In this document: positions 1 to 7,639 of the stretch, piece by piece | Position numbering within the stretch: the stretch's first letter is position 1 | Layout of the letters: each line of letters starts with the position of its first letter | Source: Amphibacillus jilinensis Y1 | GTDB lineage: Bacteria > Bacillota > Bacilli > Bacillales > Amphibacillaceae | Reading direction: 5' to 3' | Assembly (NCBI RefSeq): GCF_000306965.1 | Contig: NZ_JH976437.1 | Span: 163,405-227,404 of the forward strand | DNA length: 64,000 bases | Program-made: the position numbers and the translations under genes | The notes under the pieces: generated by a model | Told to the model about the DNA's origin: nothing | Databases searched by the model: none | Seen by the model: only the letters and a program-made list of their open reading frames with translations

Positions 1-329
1 GCTAAAGAGATAACTAAGAAAGCAACAATTAATTCAAAAGATAAACCAAAACGCCAATAACTCAAAGTAAAGCTTGTACCCGTTAACAATTCAATTATGG
101 GGTAAAGCTTGCTAATTGCGTTATGACAGCCACGACATTTCCCCTTTTGGATCAGATATGACAAAACTGGAAGCAATTCAAACCATCGCAGCACTTTCTT
201 ACAGTTAGGGCAATATGAACGATCCGATTGCAGAAAATTTTTTTGAGGAACACGCAAACCAACCACATTGTAAAAAGAACCTAGCACCAATCCAAATATA
301 AAGGTAACGATGTAATAAAAAAGGGCCAT
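1..329 (-). CDS. pilD: Prepilin peptidase, N-terminal part (cut by window edge)
   Basis: Translating the minus strand from the ATG at 327-329 gives about 109 residues that run off the left edge. They begin with a hydrophobic segment and the GSFYNVV motif (residues 17-23), followed by two Cys pairs, CPNC (40-43) and CRGC (65-68). That is the N-terminal cytoplasmic domain of bifunctional prepilin peptidases/N-methylases (PilD/ComC, peptidase family A24). These membrane aspartyl proteases cleave class III signal peptides of type IV prepilins. The catalytic aspartates lie beyond the window. A good ribosome site (TAGGAGAAGACA) precedes the start. The gene follows the pilin gene by 54 bp and would process the four prepilins encoded here. 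Confidence 0.88.
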   Translation of the reverse strand, partial: MALFYYIVTFIFGLVLGSFYNVVGLRVPQKNFLQSDRSYCPNCKKVLRWFELLPVLSYLIQKGKCRGCHNAISKLYPIIELLTGTSFTLSYWRFGLSFELIVAFLVISL

Positions 330-349
330 TGTCTTCTCCTAATAGAATG

Positions 350-374
350 AAAGACCCCTCAGGGAGGAGTCTAC
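350..374 (-). terminator. Hairpin between pilin and pilD (attenuator/terminator)
   Basis: The arms 352-359 and 365-372 pair over 8 bp with one G-U pair and a 5-nt loop, followed by a short U-rich stretch on the minus strand. It lies in the 54-bp gap between the pilin stop and the pilD start. It could partly terminate pilin mRNA, or stabilise its 3' end so that pilin is made in excess over peptidase. Confidence 0.45.
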
Positions 375-383
375 ATGTTATAT

Positions 384-710
384 TTATTTGAGTTCTAACT
401 TACCATCTGCATCTCTGTCAACTGTTCCAGAAGGTGCATCACCTTGTCTCAAGTCTAAATACCCTTCACTTATAAGTGTATCGACATCAACAGGTAAGCC
501 ATTTTCATTTTGAACTTCATAAAGTCTAGCTGCATCTAAAATCAATGCCACTTCCTGTTCATCTGCGTCACCTTGAGCATTTTTAATAATATTGCCTATC
601 GCTGGAATAGCAATTGCAACAATGATACCTAAAATAACAATAACTGCAAGCAGCTCAACAAGCGTAAAACCTTTTTCACCTTTAAGTATTTTCTTCATTC
701 TACTTAACAT
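384..710 (-). CDS. Type IV major-pilin-like prepilin
   Basis: A 108-residue class III prepilin. It has a short basic leader (MLSRMKKILKGEKG) cut before Phe, then FTLVELLAVIVILGIIVAIAIP, the hydrophobic assembly helix with Glu at mature position 5, followed by a small polar C-terminal domain. Size and composition resemble ComGC or small Gram-positive major pilins. The ribosome site is AAGGAGGAAGTAAG just before the ATG. It has its own promoter and a c-di-GMP-II riboswitch leader, separate from the upstream assembly genes, which fits a highly expressed, separately controlled major subunit. Major-pilin status is inferred from this context. Confidence 0.85.
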   Translation of the reverse strand: MLSRMKKILKGEKGFTLVELLAVIVILGIIVAIAIPAIGNIIKNAQGDADEQEVALILDAARLYEVQNENGLPVDVDTLISEGYLDLRQGDAPSGTVDRDADGKLELK

Positions 711-905
711 CTTACTTCCTCCTTAAAACAAGTGATATAAGTTCTGAATTAACTTAAAAGTTATTTATGGCGGTATTTAAATTTCACAGCATATGATGTA
801 AATGAAGTGCAATTGCTTTAGCAATGATTTTCAATAACGTCTAACCAAGAAAATCATATCCAAATACTGTATATTCTGTCCTTACTTGATAATAAGAACG
901 CATTT

Positions 906-942
906 AAAAAAGACTCACAACATAAATAACCTTTATGATGCC
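906..942 (-). terminator. Possible expression platform of the riboswitch
   Basis: On the minus strand, directly after the aptamer, the hairpin CAUAAA-GGUUA-UUUAUG (with two further CA/UG pairs across a mismatch) is followed about 8 nt later by six U (906-911). It is a weak intrinsic terminator whose 5' arm starts at the end of the aptamer, so ligand folding could alter it. Whether the switch turns pilin expression on or off cannot be decided by eye. Confidence 0.4.
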
Positions 943-1005
943 AGCCGGTTGCACTACTAACTCCAATTTACCAAAGTGCCCAAATAAGGTAAATTTTCCT
1001 CGTTT
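938..1005 (-). promoter_or_regulatory. c-di-GMP-II riboswitch aptamer
   Basis: The minus strand carries the class II cyclic-di-GMP aptamer signature in order: GGAAA, then AUUUACC (P2 5' arm), then UUGGGCACUUU, then GGUAAAU (P2 3' arm, perfect 7-bp complement), then GAGUUAGUAGUGCAACCG. The GCACU/AGUGC helix also pairs. These conserved blocks match the Clostridioides difficile c-di-GMP-II element as I remember it almost base for base. The outer P1 helix is less clear. It sits about 230 nt upstream of the pilin ATG and just downstream of a promoter, so it is the 5' leader of the pilin-pilD transcript. Confidence 0.88.
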
Positions 1006-1025
1006 CTGATTTAATTTATAATACT

Positions 1026-1053
1026 ATTATACTAATATAAATGTATTTGTCCA
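1026..1053 (-). promoter_or_regulatory. Sigma-A promoter for the riboswitch-pilin transcript
   Basis: On the minus strand TGGACA (1048-1053) and TATAAT (1026-1031) are separated by 16 bp. Transcription would start near 1019, a few nucleotides before the aptamer. It gives the pilin its own transcript downstream of pilC. Confidence 0.7.
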
Positions 1054-1092
1054 CCTATATAGGTTAAAAAGTACATGACAAATTTACTTTTT

Positions 1093-2295
1093 TTATATAT
1101 TTTCAAATAAATCGAACATCGGTATAACAACAGACAGGACAATAGACCCAACAACAAATGCTAAAAAGATAATTAATACCGGTTCAATCAGGGATTTCAA
1201 CTTATCCGATGCTTCTTCTAATTCTTGTTCATAGAAGTCCGCCACTTTCTTTAACATTGCATCAATAGAACCCGTCGCTTCTCCAACTGCAATCATCTGA
1301 GTGACAAGTTTCGGGAATACCCAATGCTCTTTCATCGGCTTTGCTAAAGATTCTCCTTCTTCTAAAGCTATTCTACTTTCTTTTAACACGTCTTTAACGA
1401 TCCGGTTACTAATCACATGTTCTGTTATTTGAAGAGCCTCTAAGATAGGGATTGAGCTATTTAATAATGAACTAAGTGTTTGACTCATTCTTGCTAATGT
1501 CGCTTTTTGAACAAAAATGCCGAATATAGGCAATTTAAAGTGTAAATGGTCAAATAAATAAGCGAATCGTTCACGTTTTACTAATGCTTTAACGATGACC
1601 ACCGTTAAACTGACAATAACGACAAACAGCCACCAGAACCGTTGCATAAAATGACTAATATTAACGATAAACTGCGTATACGGTGGGATTTCTTGGCCAA
1701 ATGATAAAAACATATCAGTAAATATCGGAACAATAAAAGCAAGCAAGAACATCGTAATCAACAAAGCAAGTGATCCAATCACTATTGGGTAAGTCATGGC
1801 TGTAATTATTTTTTGCTTCAGCTGATATTGCTTTTCATAATAAGTTGCCATTCGTTCAAATATTTCATCTAAACGACCACTTACTTCGCCTGCATTTACC
1901 ATACTTACTAATAATTCAGGAAATAACTTTGGATAGCGTTCTAATGCACGAGATAAAGATTCTCCTTCTTGAATATGCGCCCTCACCTCTATTAATGCGG
2001 TCCTTAATGTTTTACTATTTGACTGTTCAGCTAATATTTCTGTCGTATCAACTAAGCTAATGCCTGCATTAACTAACGTTGAAAATTGGCGAAGAAAAAT
2101 AACAAAATCTTTATTTTTTATTGGACGTCCTATATTAATATCACTATACAAGATGGGATTAAGTTTTTTGATTTTAAAAACGAGCAGACCCACTTGTTGT
2201 AATTCTATTAATGCATCCTTTTCAGTCTCCATTTCCACTTTACCCTTTGTTAATTTACCTTCACGTGTACGCGCTTGATAAGCATAGATTGGCAA
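1093..2295 (-). CDS. pilC: Type IV pilus inner-membrane platform protein PilC
   Basis: GspF/PilC-family polytopic membrane protein that anchors the assembly and retraction ATPases and moves pilins into the fibre. About 400 residues with two T2SSF repeats (about 70-192 and 273-395) and three strongly hydrophobic segments (about 170-195, 220-240, 375-400). FLRQFSTLVNAGISL opens the first repeat. Start choice: an open GTG at 2302-2304 overlaps the AAGGAGGTGA ribosome site, so the TTG at 2293-2295, six bases downstream of it, is preferred. It follows pilT closely. No separate pilM/N/O genes are present here, so alignment-complex genes must lie elsewhere or be absent. Confidence 0.9.
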   Translation of the reverse strand: MPIYAYQARTREGKLTKGKVEMETEKDALIELQQVGLLVFKIKKLNPILYSDINIGRPIKNKDFVIFLRQFSTLVNAGISLVDTTEILAEQSNSKTLRTALIEVRAHIQEGESLSRALERYPKLFPELLVSMVNAGEVSGRLDEIFERMATYYEKQYQLKQKIITAMTYPIVIGSLALLITMFLLAFIVPIFTDMFLSFGQEIPPYTQFIVNISHFMQRFWWLFVVIVSLTVVIVKALVKRERFAYLFDHLHFKLPIFGIFVQKATLARMSQTLSSLLNSSIPILEALQITEHVISNRIVKDVLKESRIALEEGESLAKPMKEHWVFPKLVTQMIAVGEATGSIDAMLKKVADFYEQELEEASDKLKSLIEPVLIIFLAFVVGSIVLSVVIPMFDLFENI

Positions 2296-2308
2296 TGCAC
2301 TCACCTCC

Positions 2309-3343
2309 TTATAATGATTTTTTTAAAAAGGGATCGGCATCCTTTTGAAAGATGAGTCCTTCCTTAACCTTTCGTCGAATATCCATTTCAATCGTATGCA
2401 TACCTTTATCTTTGGATGTTTGTAATGTATTCTGAATTTGATGCATTTTTTCATTGCGAATTAAATTTTTAATTGCAGCATTATTTATCAATATTTCTGT
2501 TGCAGCAACTCTTCCGCTATGTTGGGCCGTTGGGAATAATCGTTGTGAAAGAATGGCTTCTAAAACATTCGCCAATAAGATACGAATCTGATCTTTTTGG
2601 TTGGTGGGAAACACATCAATAATTCGATCAATCGTCGAAGCCGCATCTTGCGTATGAAGCGTCCCTAGAACTAAATGACCTGTTTCTGCCGCTGTAATAG
2701 CAGTAGAAATCGTATCGAGATCTCTCATTTCTCCAACTAAAATCACATCAGGATCTTGTCTCAAACAGGACCGCAACCCTTTTTGAAAAGAAATAGTATC
2801 AAAGCCTATTTCTCTTTGATCGATAATCGATTGATTATGCTTATGTAAGTATTCAATCGGATCTTCTAATGTAATAATATGACGATTCATCGAACGGTTC
2901 ATATAATCAATCATAGCTGCCAGTGATGTGCTTTTCCCGCTTCCCGTAGGTCCGGTAACGAGGACCAACCCATGTGGTTTTTTGACAATGTCTTTTAATA
3001 TTTGAGGCAAGCCCAACTCATCAATCTGTGGAATCCTAGTGGGAATGATCCGAAAAGCCAAGGAAAGGTTACTCCTTTGATAAAAGATATTAACGCGAAA
3101 TCGAGACACACCAGGTATACCGTGAGACAAATCTAACTCCCGTTCTTTTTCTAAATGTTTCCACATCTCCTCAGTTAATATAGACTGTGCCATATTTTTT
3201 GTATCTTCAGGCGTTAATACACTTTCTTCGGATGGTACTAATCGGCCATCGATTCGAAAAATCGGGACAGAACCTACGGTGATATGGATATCTGAAGCAT
3301 TTTTTTGATAGGCTGTTGTCAATATATCTGATAACTGGTTCAT
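2309..3343 (-). CDS. pilT: Type IV pilus retraction ATPase PilT
   Basis: Hexameric cytoplasmic ATPase that powers pilus disassembly and twitching motility. It has 344 residues, the usual PilT length. Visible motifs are Walker A GPTGSGKS (131-138), an Asp-box region (about 158-165), Walker B DVILVGE (199-205), the His box TGHLVLGTLHT (221-231) and the PilT-specific AIKNLIRNEK near residue 280, equivalent to AIRNLIRE. These separate it from PilB, its neighbour, which has a longer N-terminus and a zinc motif. It lies 14 bp after pilB and just before pilC in the same operon. Confidence 0.93.
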   Translation of the reverse strand: MNQLSDILTTAYQKNASDIHITVGSVPIFRIDGRLVPSEESVLTPEDTKNMAQSILTEEMWKHLEKERELDLSHGIPGVSRFRVNIFYQRSNLSLAFRIIPTRIPQIDELGLPQILKDIVKKPHGLVLVTGPTGSGKSTSLAAMIDYMNRSMNRHIITLEDPIEYLHKHNQSIIDQREIGFDTISFQKGLRSCLRQDPDVILVGEMRDLDTISTAITAAETGHLVLGTLHTQDAASTIDRIIDVFPTNQKDQIRILLANVLEAILSQRLFPTAQHSGRVAATEILINNAAIKNLIRNEKMHQIQNTLQTSKDKGMHTIEMDIRRKVKEGLIFQKDADPFLKKSL

Positions 3344-3357
3344 TTTATCTTACACCC

Positions 3358-4980
3358 CTAGTCTTCAATTGCTACACGCATCACTTCCTCAATCGTTGTA
3401 TCTCCTTGTTTCACTTTTAATAAACCATCATCCATTAAAAAGCGCATGCCTTGTTGACGAACATATGCTTTTATTTCCGACATACTTGCCCGATTCATCA
3501 TTATTTTTTTCATTTTATCATCGATAACTAATAATTCATGAATAGCCATACGTCCTCGATAGCCCGTACCTCGACAACTGTCACAACCTTTACCCTCACT
3601 TACGTATTCTATAGCTATATCGCGCTTGGAAAATAATTCACTTTCCATTGGTGTAACGGGTCTTGTCTGTTTACAATCTTTGCAAACTTTTTTAACCAGT
3701 CGTTGTGCCATTACACCTGTAAGTGACGATACAACCAAATAAGGTTCAATTCCCATATCAAATAAGCGTGGAATCGTATCAATGGCGCTATTCGTGTGCA
3801 GTGTACTAAATACAACATGTCCTGTTAACGAAGAACGAATGGCCATTTCAGCTGTCTCTTTATCTCGAATTTCACCAAGCATAATAATATTAGGATCTTG
3901 CCGCAAAATTGAACGTAATCCAGCAGCAAAAGTTAAGCCAATCGTTGGATTGACTTGCACCTGATTAATCCCTTCTAATTGATATTCAACTGGATCCTCA
4001 ACCGTAATAATATTGACGTCCTCTTGGTTCAGCTCATTAATTGAACCATATAAAGTTGTTGTTTTCCCTGATCCTGTTGGGCCAGTTAATAGAATCAATC
4101 CTGAGGGTCGATTAATCAACTCTTGATATTTTTCTAACGTTTGTTTAGTTAAATCAAGCTCAGTAAGTGTTTTGAATATATTTGTTAAATCAAGCATACG
4201 TATAACTACTTTTTCACCAAAAACAGTGGGCAACGTTGACACCCGTAGATCGATTGGTTTCGCATCGATAACCATTCGAATCCGACCATCTTGTGGACGA
4301 CGTGTTTCGGTGATATTTAAGTTCGCTAAAATTTTCACACGAGCAATAAGAGCATTTTGCATCCGTTTAGGCAATGTCCTCTCATTACGAAGCATGCCAT
4401 CCACGCGATAACGAACAGCCACTTTACCTTCACTTGGATCTAGGTGGACATCACTAGCTCTGAGCGCCATGCCCGCTTGTAATACTTGATCAAGAATGCG
4501 AACCGCCGGAGCCTCTTCGCCTTCCACTTCTTCCGCATAGTCTTCTTCCATGTCATAATACTTGTTGATCGCTTGAAGAATATCTTCCTTTGTCGCAATC
4601 ACAGGTTTAATCTCAAAACCCGTCGCTAATTCCAAATCATCAATCGCATAATAATCAAGTGGGTCATTCATTGCCACAGTTAAGATATTTTCATGCTGTT
4701 CAATTGGCAATAATATATTCTCACGTGCAATTTCTTTAGGAATTAATTCCATGAGTTGTTCATTAATAGGAAAACGATACAATGAAACACTTGCAATTTT
4801 TAAGTGAATCTCTAATACCTCGATTAATTGCTTTTCAGTGATATAGCCTTGTTCCACTAGAGCATCGCCCAATTTCTGACGCTCTTTCTTATTAGCTAGG
4901 ACGTCAAGAATCTCTTGCTCAGTTATTAAACCCTCTTCTTTTAACACATCGCCTAATTTTCGTTTATTTCGAATAGCCAC
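3358..4980 (-). CDS. pilB: Type IV pilus extension ATPase PilB with MshEN-like N-terminus
   Basis: 540-residue GspE/PilB ATPase driving pilus extension. Residues 8-57 contain two tandem segments, KLGDVLKEEGLITEQEIL and KLGDALVEQGYITEKQLI, resembling the MshEN motif that binds c-di-GMP in some PilB/MshE proteins. Both start with Lys where the family consensus usually has Arg, so binding is uncertain. Then come Walker [10 protein letters not shown] (300-308), the Asp and His boxes, and a C-terminal four-Cys zinc motif (CKDC...CDSC). It precedes pilT by 14 bp and follows the large prepilin-like gene by 17 bp. Confidence 0.93.
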   Translation of the reverse strand: MAIRNKRKLGDVLKEEGLITEQEILDVLANKKERQKLGDALVEQGYITEKQLIEVLEIHLKIASVSLYRFPINEQLMELIPKEIARENILLPIEQHENILTVAMNDPLDYYAIDDLELATGFEIKPVIATKEDILQAINKYYDMEEDYAEEVEGEEAPAVRILDQVLQAGMALRASDVHLDPSEGKVAVRYRVDGMLRNERTLPKRMQNALIARVKILANLNITETRRPQDGRIRMVIDAKPIDLRVSTLPTVFGEKVVIRMLDLTNIFKTLTELDLTKQTLEKYQELINRPSGLILLTGPTGSGKTTTLYGSINELNQEDVNIITVEDPVEYQLEGINQVQVNPTIGLTFAAGLRSILRQDPNIIMLGEIRDKETAEMAIRSSLTGHVVFSTLHTNSAIDTIPRLFDMGIEPYLVVSSLTGVMAQRLVKKVCKDCKQTRPVTPMESELFSKRDIAIEYVSEGKGCDSCRGTGYRGRMAIHELLVIDDKMKKIMMNRASMSEIKAYVRQQGMRFLMDDGLLKVKQGDTTIEEVMRVAIED

Positions 4981-4997
4981 TTCAATAGCCTCCTATC

Positions 4998-6752
4998 CTA
5001 GTCGTTTTGTTCAATTGGCGGTTCCTTAGTAATCAAGTCTTCATCAACATCTTGATCGTCATTTGGTCGGCCTGGTATAAAGAAATCTAAATCTCCCATT
5101 AGTTCAATACTTCCACCACCATTTCCGCTAATCGTGTCAACGACAAAAAAACCTTTTGTTGGCACATTATTAGGTATTAATGTAGCATAGGGAGCGATTA
5201 GAACAACACCATCAGATGTAGAATTAAAGATGATTTGATCTCCTCCTGATATAACAGAGCCACTTATAGTGGATCCATAGGCAAACTCTAAGTTAGCCTG
5301 TTTCACAAAGAGAGAACCTTCAATATTTCCGTTAATGATCGGCTTTCGGCTATTTTCATAATAAACTGTAAACGTACTTTCTCCTTCACTCGTAATATTG
5401 ATATGATTAGCCAAACTTATGCGATCTTTTACAAAGATGCTCACATGTCCGTTACCGTTAATGACTAAATCACCATTCAGTGACAAGTCATCAATGACAA
5501 TCTCTCTATCTTGTCCAGCTGTGTCTAGATACAAAGATTTACCATTACCAACTTGAACTTTATTAAAAGCATAATTGTTATTTAGCTGTAACGTATATGA
5601 ATCAATATGATATGTTGTAACCAATAAATCGCCATCCTTAATGACATCATACTGATTCCAAGGTTGACTTTCATCACCATAACGAATGTTTTCATGCTGG
5701 GAGTAACTTGGGATATCAGGAAAGGCATTCACATAGTCTTCATATCCCTTAAAATCTGAACGAGGGTCATCCCATATTAATGGTTGTTCACTATAAACGA
5801 CGTCTCCCTTTAAGGAAGCATCAATATTCATAACATTATTGCTGGATGGATTTAAATTAATATCTTGAGTAATACCCGCATGCTGTGTCGTAATGTTATT
5901 ACCTTGCTTCCCTCTAAAATAAGCAGTACCATTTAGTTGAGCCCCAGCTCGTATACTAAAAGTATTCGTTTCACTTGCCACAGCATAAAGATTACCTCTC
6001 ATCATCCCACCATTTGTAAAACTAATCGAATTCTGCTTATTTGCATTTAAATAGGCATTTCCATACATCTCACGAATTTGAAAGTTAATATTGTTTTGAG
6101 ATTGAGCATATAGATTACCATTTATTGTGGAACCTGCACCTAATTGAATGTTTACATCATGATCATCACTACTTAAGTAAATATCACCATTTAAATTCAC
6201 ACTTCCACTTAAATTAATTCTACTTCTAACAAGCGCTAGCATATCTTCTGGTATTTCAGGGAATTGAGGATTAGACCCACTATCTTTTGGACTCCAATTC
6301 ACTGTAAATACTTGTTCAATCGATCGATTTCTTGATCCAATTTGACCTTTAGAAATGATCTTGTACTGTCTAGGGTTTTGCTGATTTATTTCTATAATCT
6401 CTATTTCTGCCAAAGGTTCTTCTCCAAAATGGCCTTCAAAGTTTTTATAAATAACTGCATCTACTTTTTCGAAAATATGCTCATTCATCTTTTGATAGAA
6501 CTGCTCTTGAGAAGGATACAGATCATAAGCCTGTTCTACGATTTCCTTTATTTCTGCATAAGCTTGGTTGACACCGGCCTCCGCAATATAGTAAGTAGAT
6601 TGATACGCACGATCAGTTGTCGTTAATTTAACATTAGCAAATGCTACCGTAGCTAATGCAACACCAAGTATTGACAGCACAACTACAGTCATTAATACAA
6701 ATAACAAGGTTACCCCTGACTCTTCATTCATTAACTTTTTCAAACTGATCAC
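4998..6752 (-). CDS. Large PilX-like prepilin with repeat-rich extracellular domain
   Basis: 584 residues. The N-terminus (NEESGVTLLFVLMTVVVLSI) is a PilX-type class III signal followed by a membrane helix, with AYYIAEAG-like sequence near residue 55 typical of PilX/GspK minor pilins. From about 180 to 520 the chain is a series of roughly 20-residue Asn/Gly-rich segments (NGDIYL, NGNLYA, GNAYLN, RGNLYA, NGTAYF, KGDVVY), which looks like a right-handed beta-solenoid. The C-terminus is acidic. It abuts the preceding prepilin gene and sits between minor prepilins and pilB. A surface-exposed or tip subunit is inferred; no binding partner can be named. Confidence 0.8.
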   Translation of the reverse strand: MISLKKLMNEESGVTLLFVLMTVVVLSILGVALATVAFANVKLTTTDRAYQSTYYIAEAGVNQAYAEIKEIVEQAYDLYPSQEQFYQKMNEHIFEKVDAVIYKNFEGHFGEEPLAEIEIIEINQQNPRQYKIISKGQIGSRNRSIEQVFTVNWSPKDSGSNPQFPEIPEDMLALVRSRINLSGSVNLNGDIYLSSDDHDVNIQLGAGSTINGNLYAQSQNNINFQIREMYGNAYLNANKQNSISFTNGGMMRGNLYAVASETNTFSIRAGAQLNGTAYFRGKQGNNITTQHAGITQDINLNPSSNNVMNIDASLKGDVVYSEQPLIWDDPRSDFKGYEDYVNAFPDIPSYSQHENIRYGDESQPWNQYDVIKDGDLLVTTYHIDSYTLQLNNNYAFNKVQVGNGKSLYLDTAGQDREIVIDDLSLNGDLVINGNGHVSIFVKDRISLANHINITSEGESTFTVYYENSRKPIINGNIEGSLFVKQANLEFAYGSTISGSVISGGDQIIFNSTSDGVVLIAPYATLIPNNVPTKGFFVVDTISGNGGGSIELMGDLDFFIPGRPNDDQDVDEDLITKEPPIEQND

Positions 6753-7175
6753 CTACTTTCTATAATAAATCGTTGTGCTTATTTCAGTTTCACGCCCCTG
6801 TTTATTTGCAATACTTTTAATCGTTATAGCTGCACCATTTTCTAATAAGGTTAAATCAAATATTTCTATTGCATCGCTTAATGGGTGATCGTTACGATAA
6901 ACGATATCTCCATGATGACGATAACGATTCGTTCCAATCTGCCATATCCCCTCAGATTGAGAAACAGACTCAGCCGTTACTTTACGTAAATCAGTGGTTA
7001 ATTGGCTAACTACAAGCCTTACCTCACCTTGTTTATCTATTTGATCGGTTTGATGATAAAATTGCCGTTGTCCGAATAGATGAGCAGAACCAATTAATAC
7101 AATCACAATCGACAATATTGCCAAAACACCCAATAATTCAACAAGTGTAATGCCTTGTTCATTTTTAATCACCAT
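6753..7175 (-). CDS. Minor prepilin (class III signal)
   Basis: 140 residues starting MVIKNEQG followed by ITLVELLGVLAILSIVIVLIG, a type IV prepilin leader and hydrophobic helix with Glu at mature position 5. The remainder is a small polar domain with a PilW/GspJ-like layout (RLVVSQLTTDLRKV). Its start overlaps the end of the previous prepilin gene by 11 bp and its stop abuts the next start, so translation is probably coupled. A minor subunit priming or decorating the pilus is inferred from family and context. Confidence 0.8.
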   Translation of the reverse strand: MVIKNEQGITLVELLGVLAILSIVIVLIGSAHLFGQRQFYHQTDQIDKQGEVRLVVSQLTTDLRKVTAESVSQSEGIWQIGTNRYRHHGDIVYRNDHPLSDAIEIFDLTLLENGAAITIKSIANKQGRETEISTTIYYRK

Positions 7176-7626
7176 TATCTCCTACCTCATCAAAAAATAA
7201 ATTAGTCTCCATTTGCGCTTGCTGCTGATCGTTATCACCATATACCTTTACAACTAATCTATATAAATTTTCTAAAATGACACCTGCGTTATTTCTTGTA
7301 GGTTCTAAATATATTTCTATGCTAAGTCCCTGATGCGATTGAGTCATTCTTTCCGTATTTTCAGATGTTTGATAATGATCAGATTCATGACGCAAATCAT
7401 CAATGAGTTGTTGATAAGTGAGTAGCGTTGATTGAAAGTATATGGATTCCATTTTTTCTTGAGCTACATAGGAGGCATCAAGCATAGTTTCTGACACTTT
7501 AGTTGTACGTGCTGAGTTGATAAAAAAGGTAAGAAACGTAACAACAATCATTGAAAGAATAACAATAGATGCTAACACTTCCACTAAAGTCAATCCATCT
7601 TGATGTATGAACATGCGTTTTATCAT
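7165..7626 (-). CDS. Minor prepilin, PilV/GspI-like
   Basis: 153 residues with leader MIKRMFIHQDG cut before LTLVEVLASIVILSMIVVTFL. Glu is at mature position 5, and the VEVLASIVIL form and following SARTTKV...AQEKMESIYF match PilV/GspI minor pilins. It follows the diguanylate cyclase gene by 13 bp and overlaps the next prepilin gene, forming the start of the structural part of the operon. Confidence 0.8.
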   Translation of the reverse strand: MIKRMFIHQDGLTLVEVLASIVILSMIVVTFLTFFINSARTTKVSETMLDASYVAQEKMESIYFQSTLLTYQQLIDDLRHESDHYQTSENTERMTQSHQGLSIEIYLEPTRNNAGVILENLYRLVVKVYGDNDQQQAQMETNLFFDEVGDNGD

Positions 7627-7639
7627 TTTCTCACCCCTT

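Noticed and set aside
938-1005. Class I (GEMM) c-di-GMP riboswitch
   Set aside because: The GEMM core is absent; the conserved blocks fit class II.
1845-2278. Two plus-strand frames of about 70 codons
   Set aside because: Antisense shadows of pilC.
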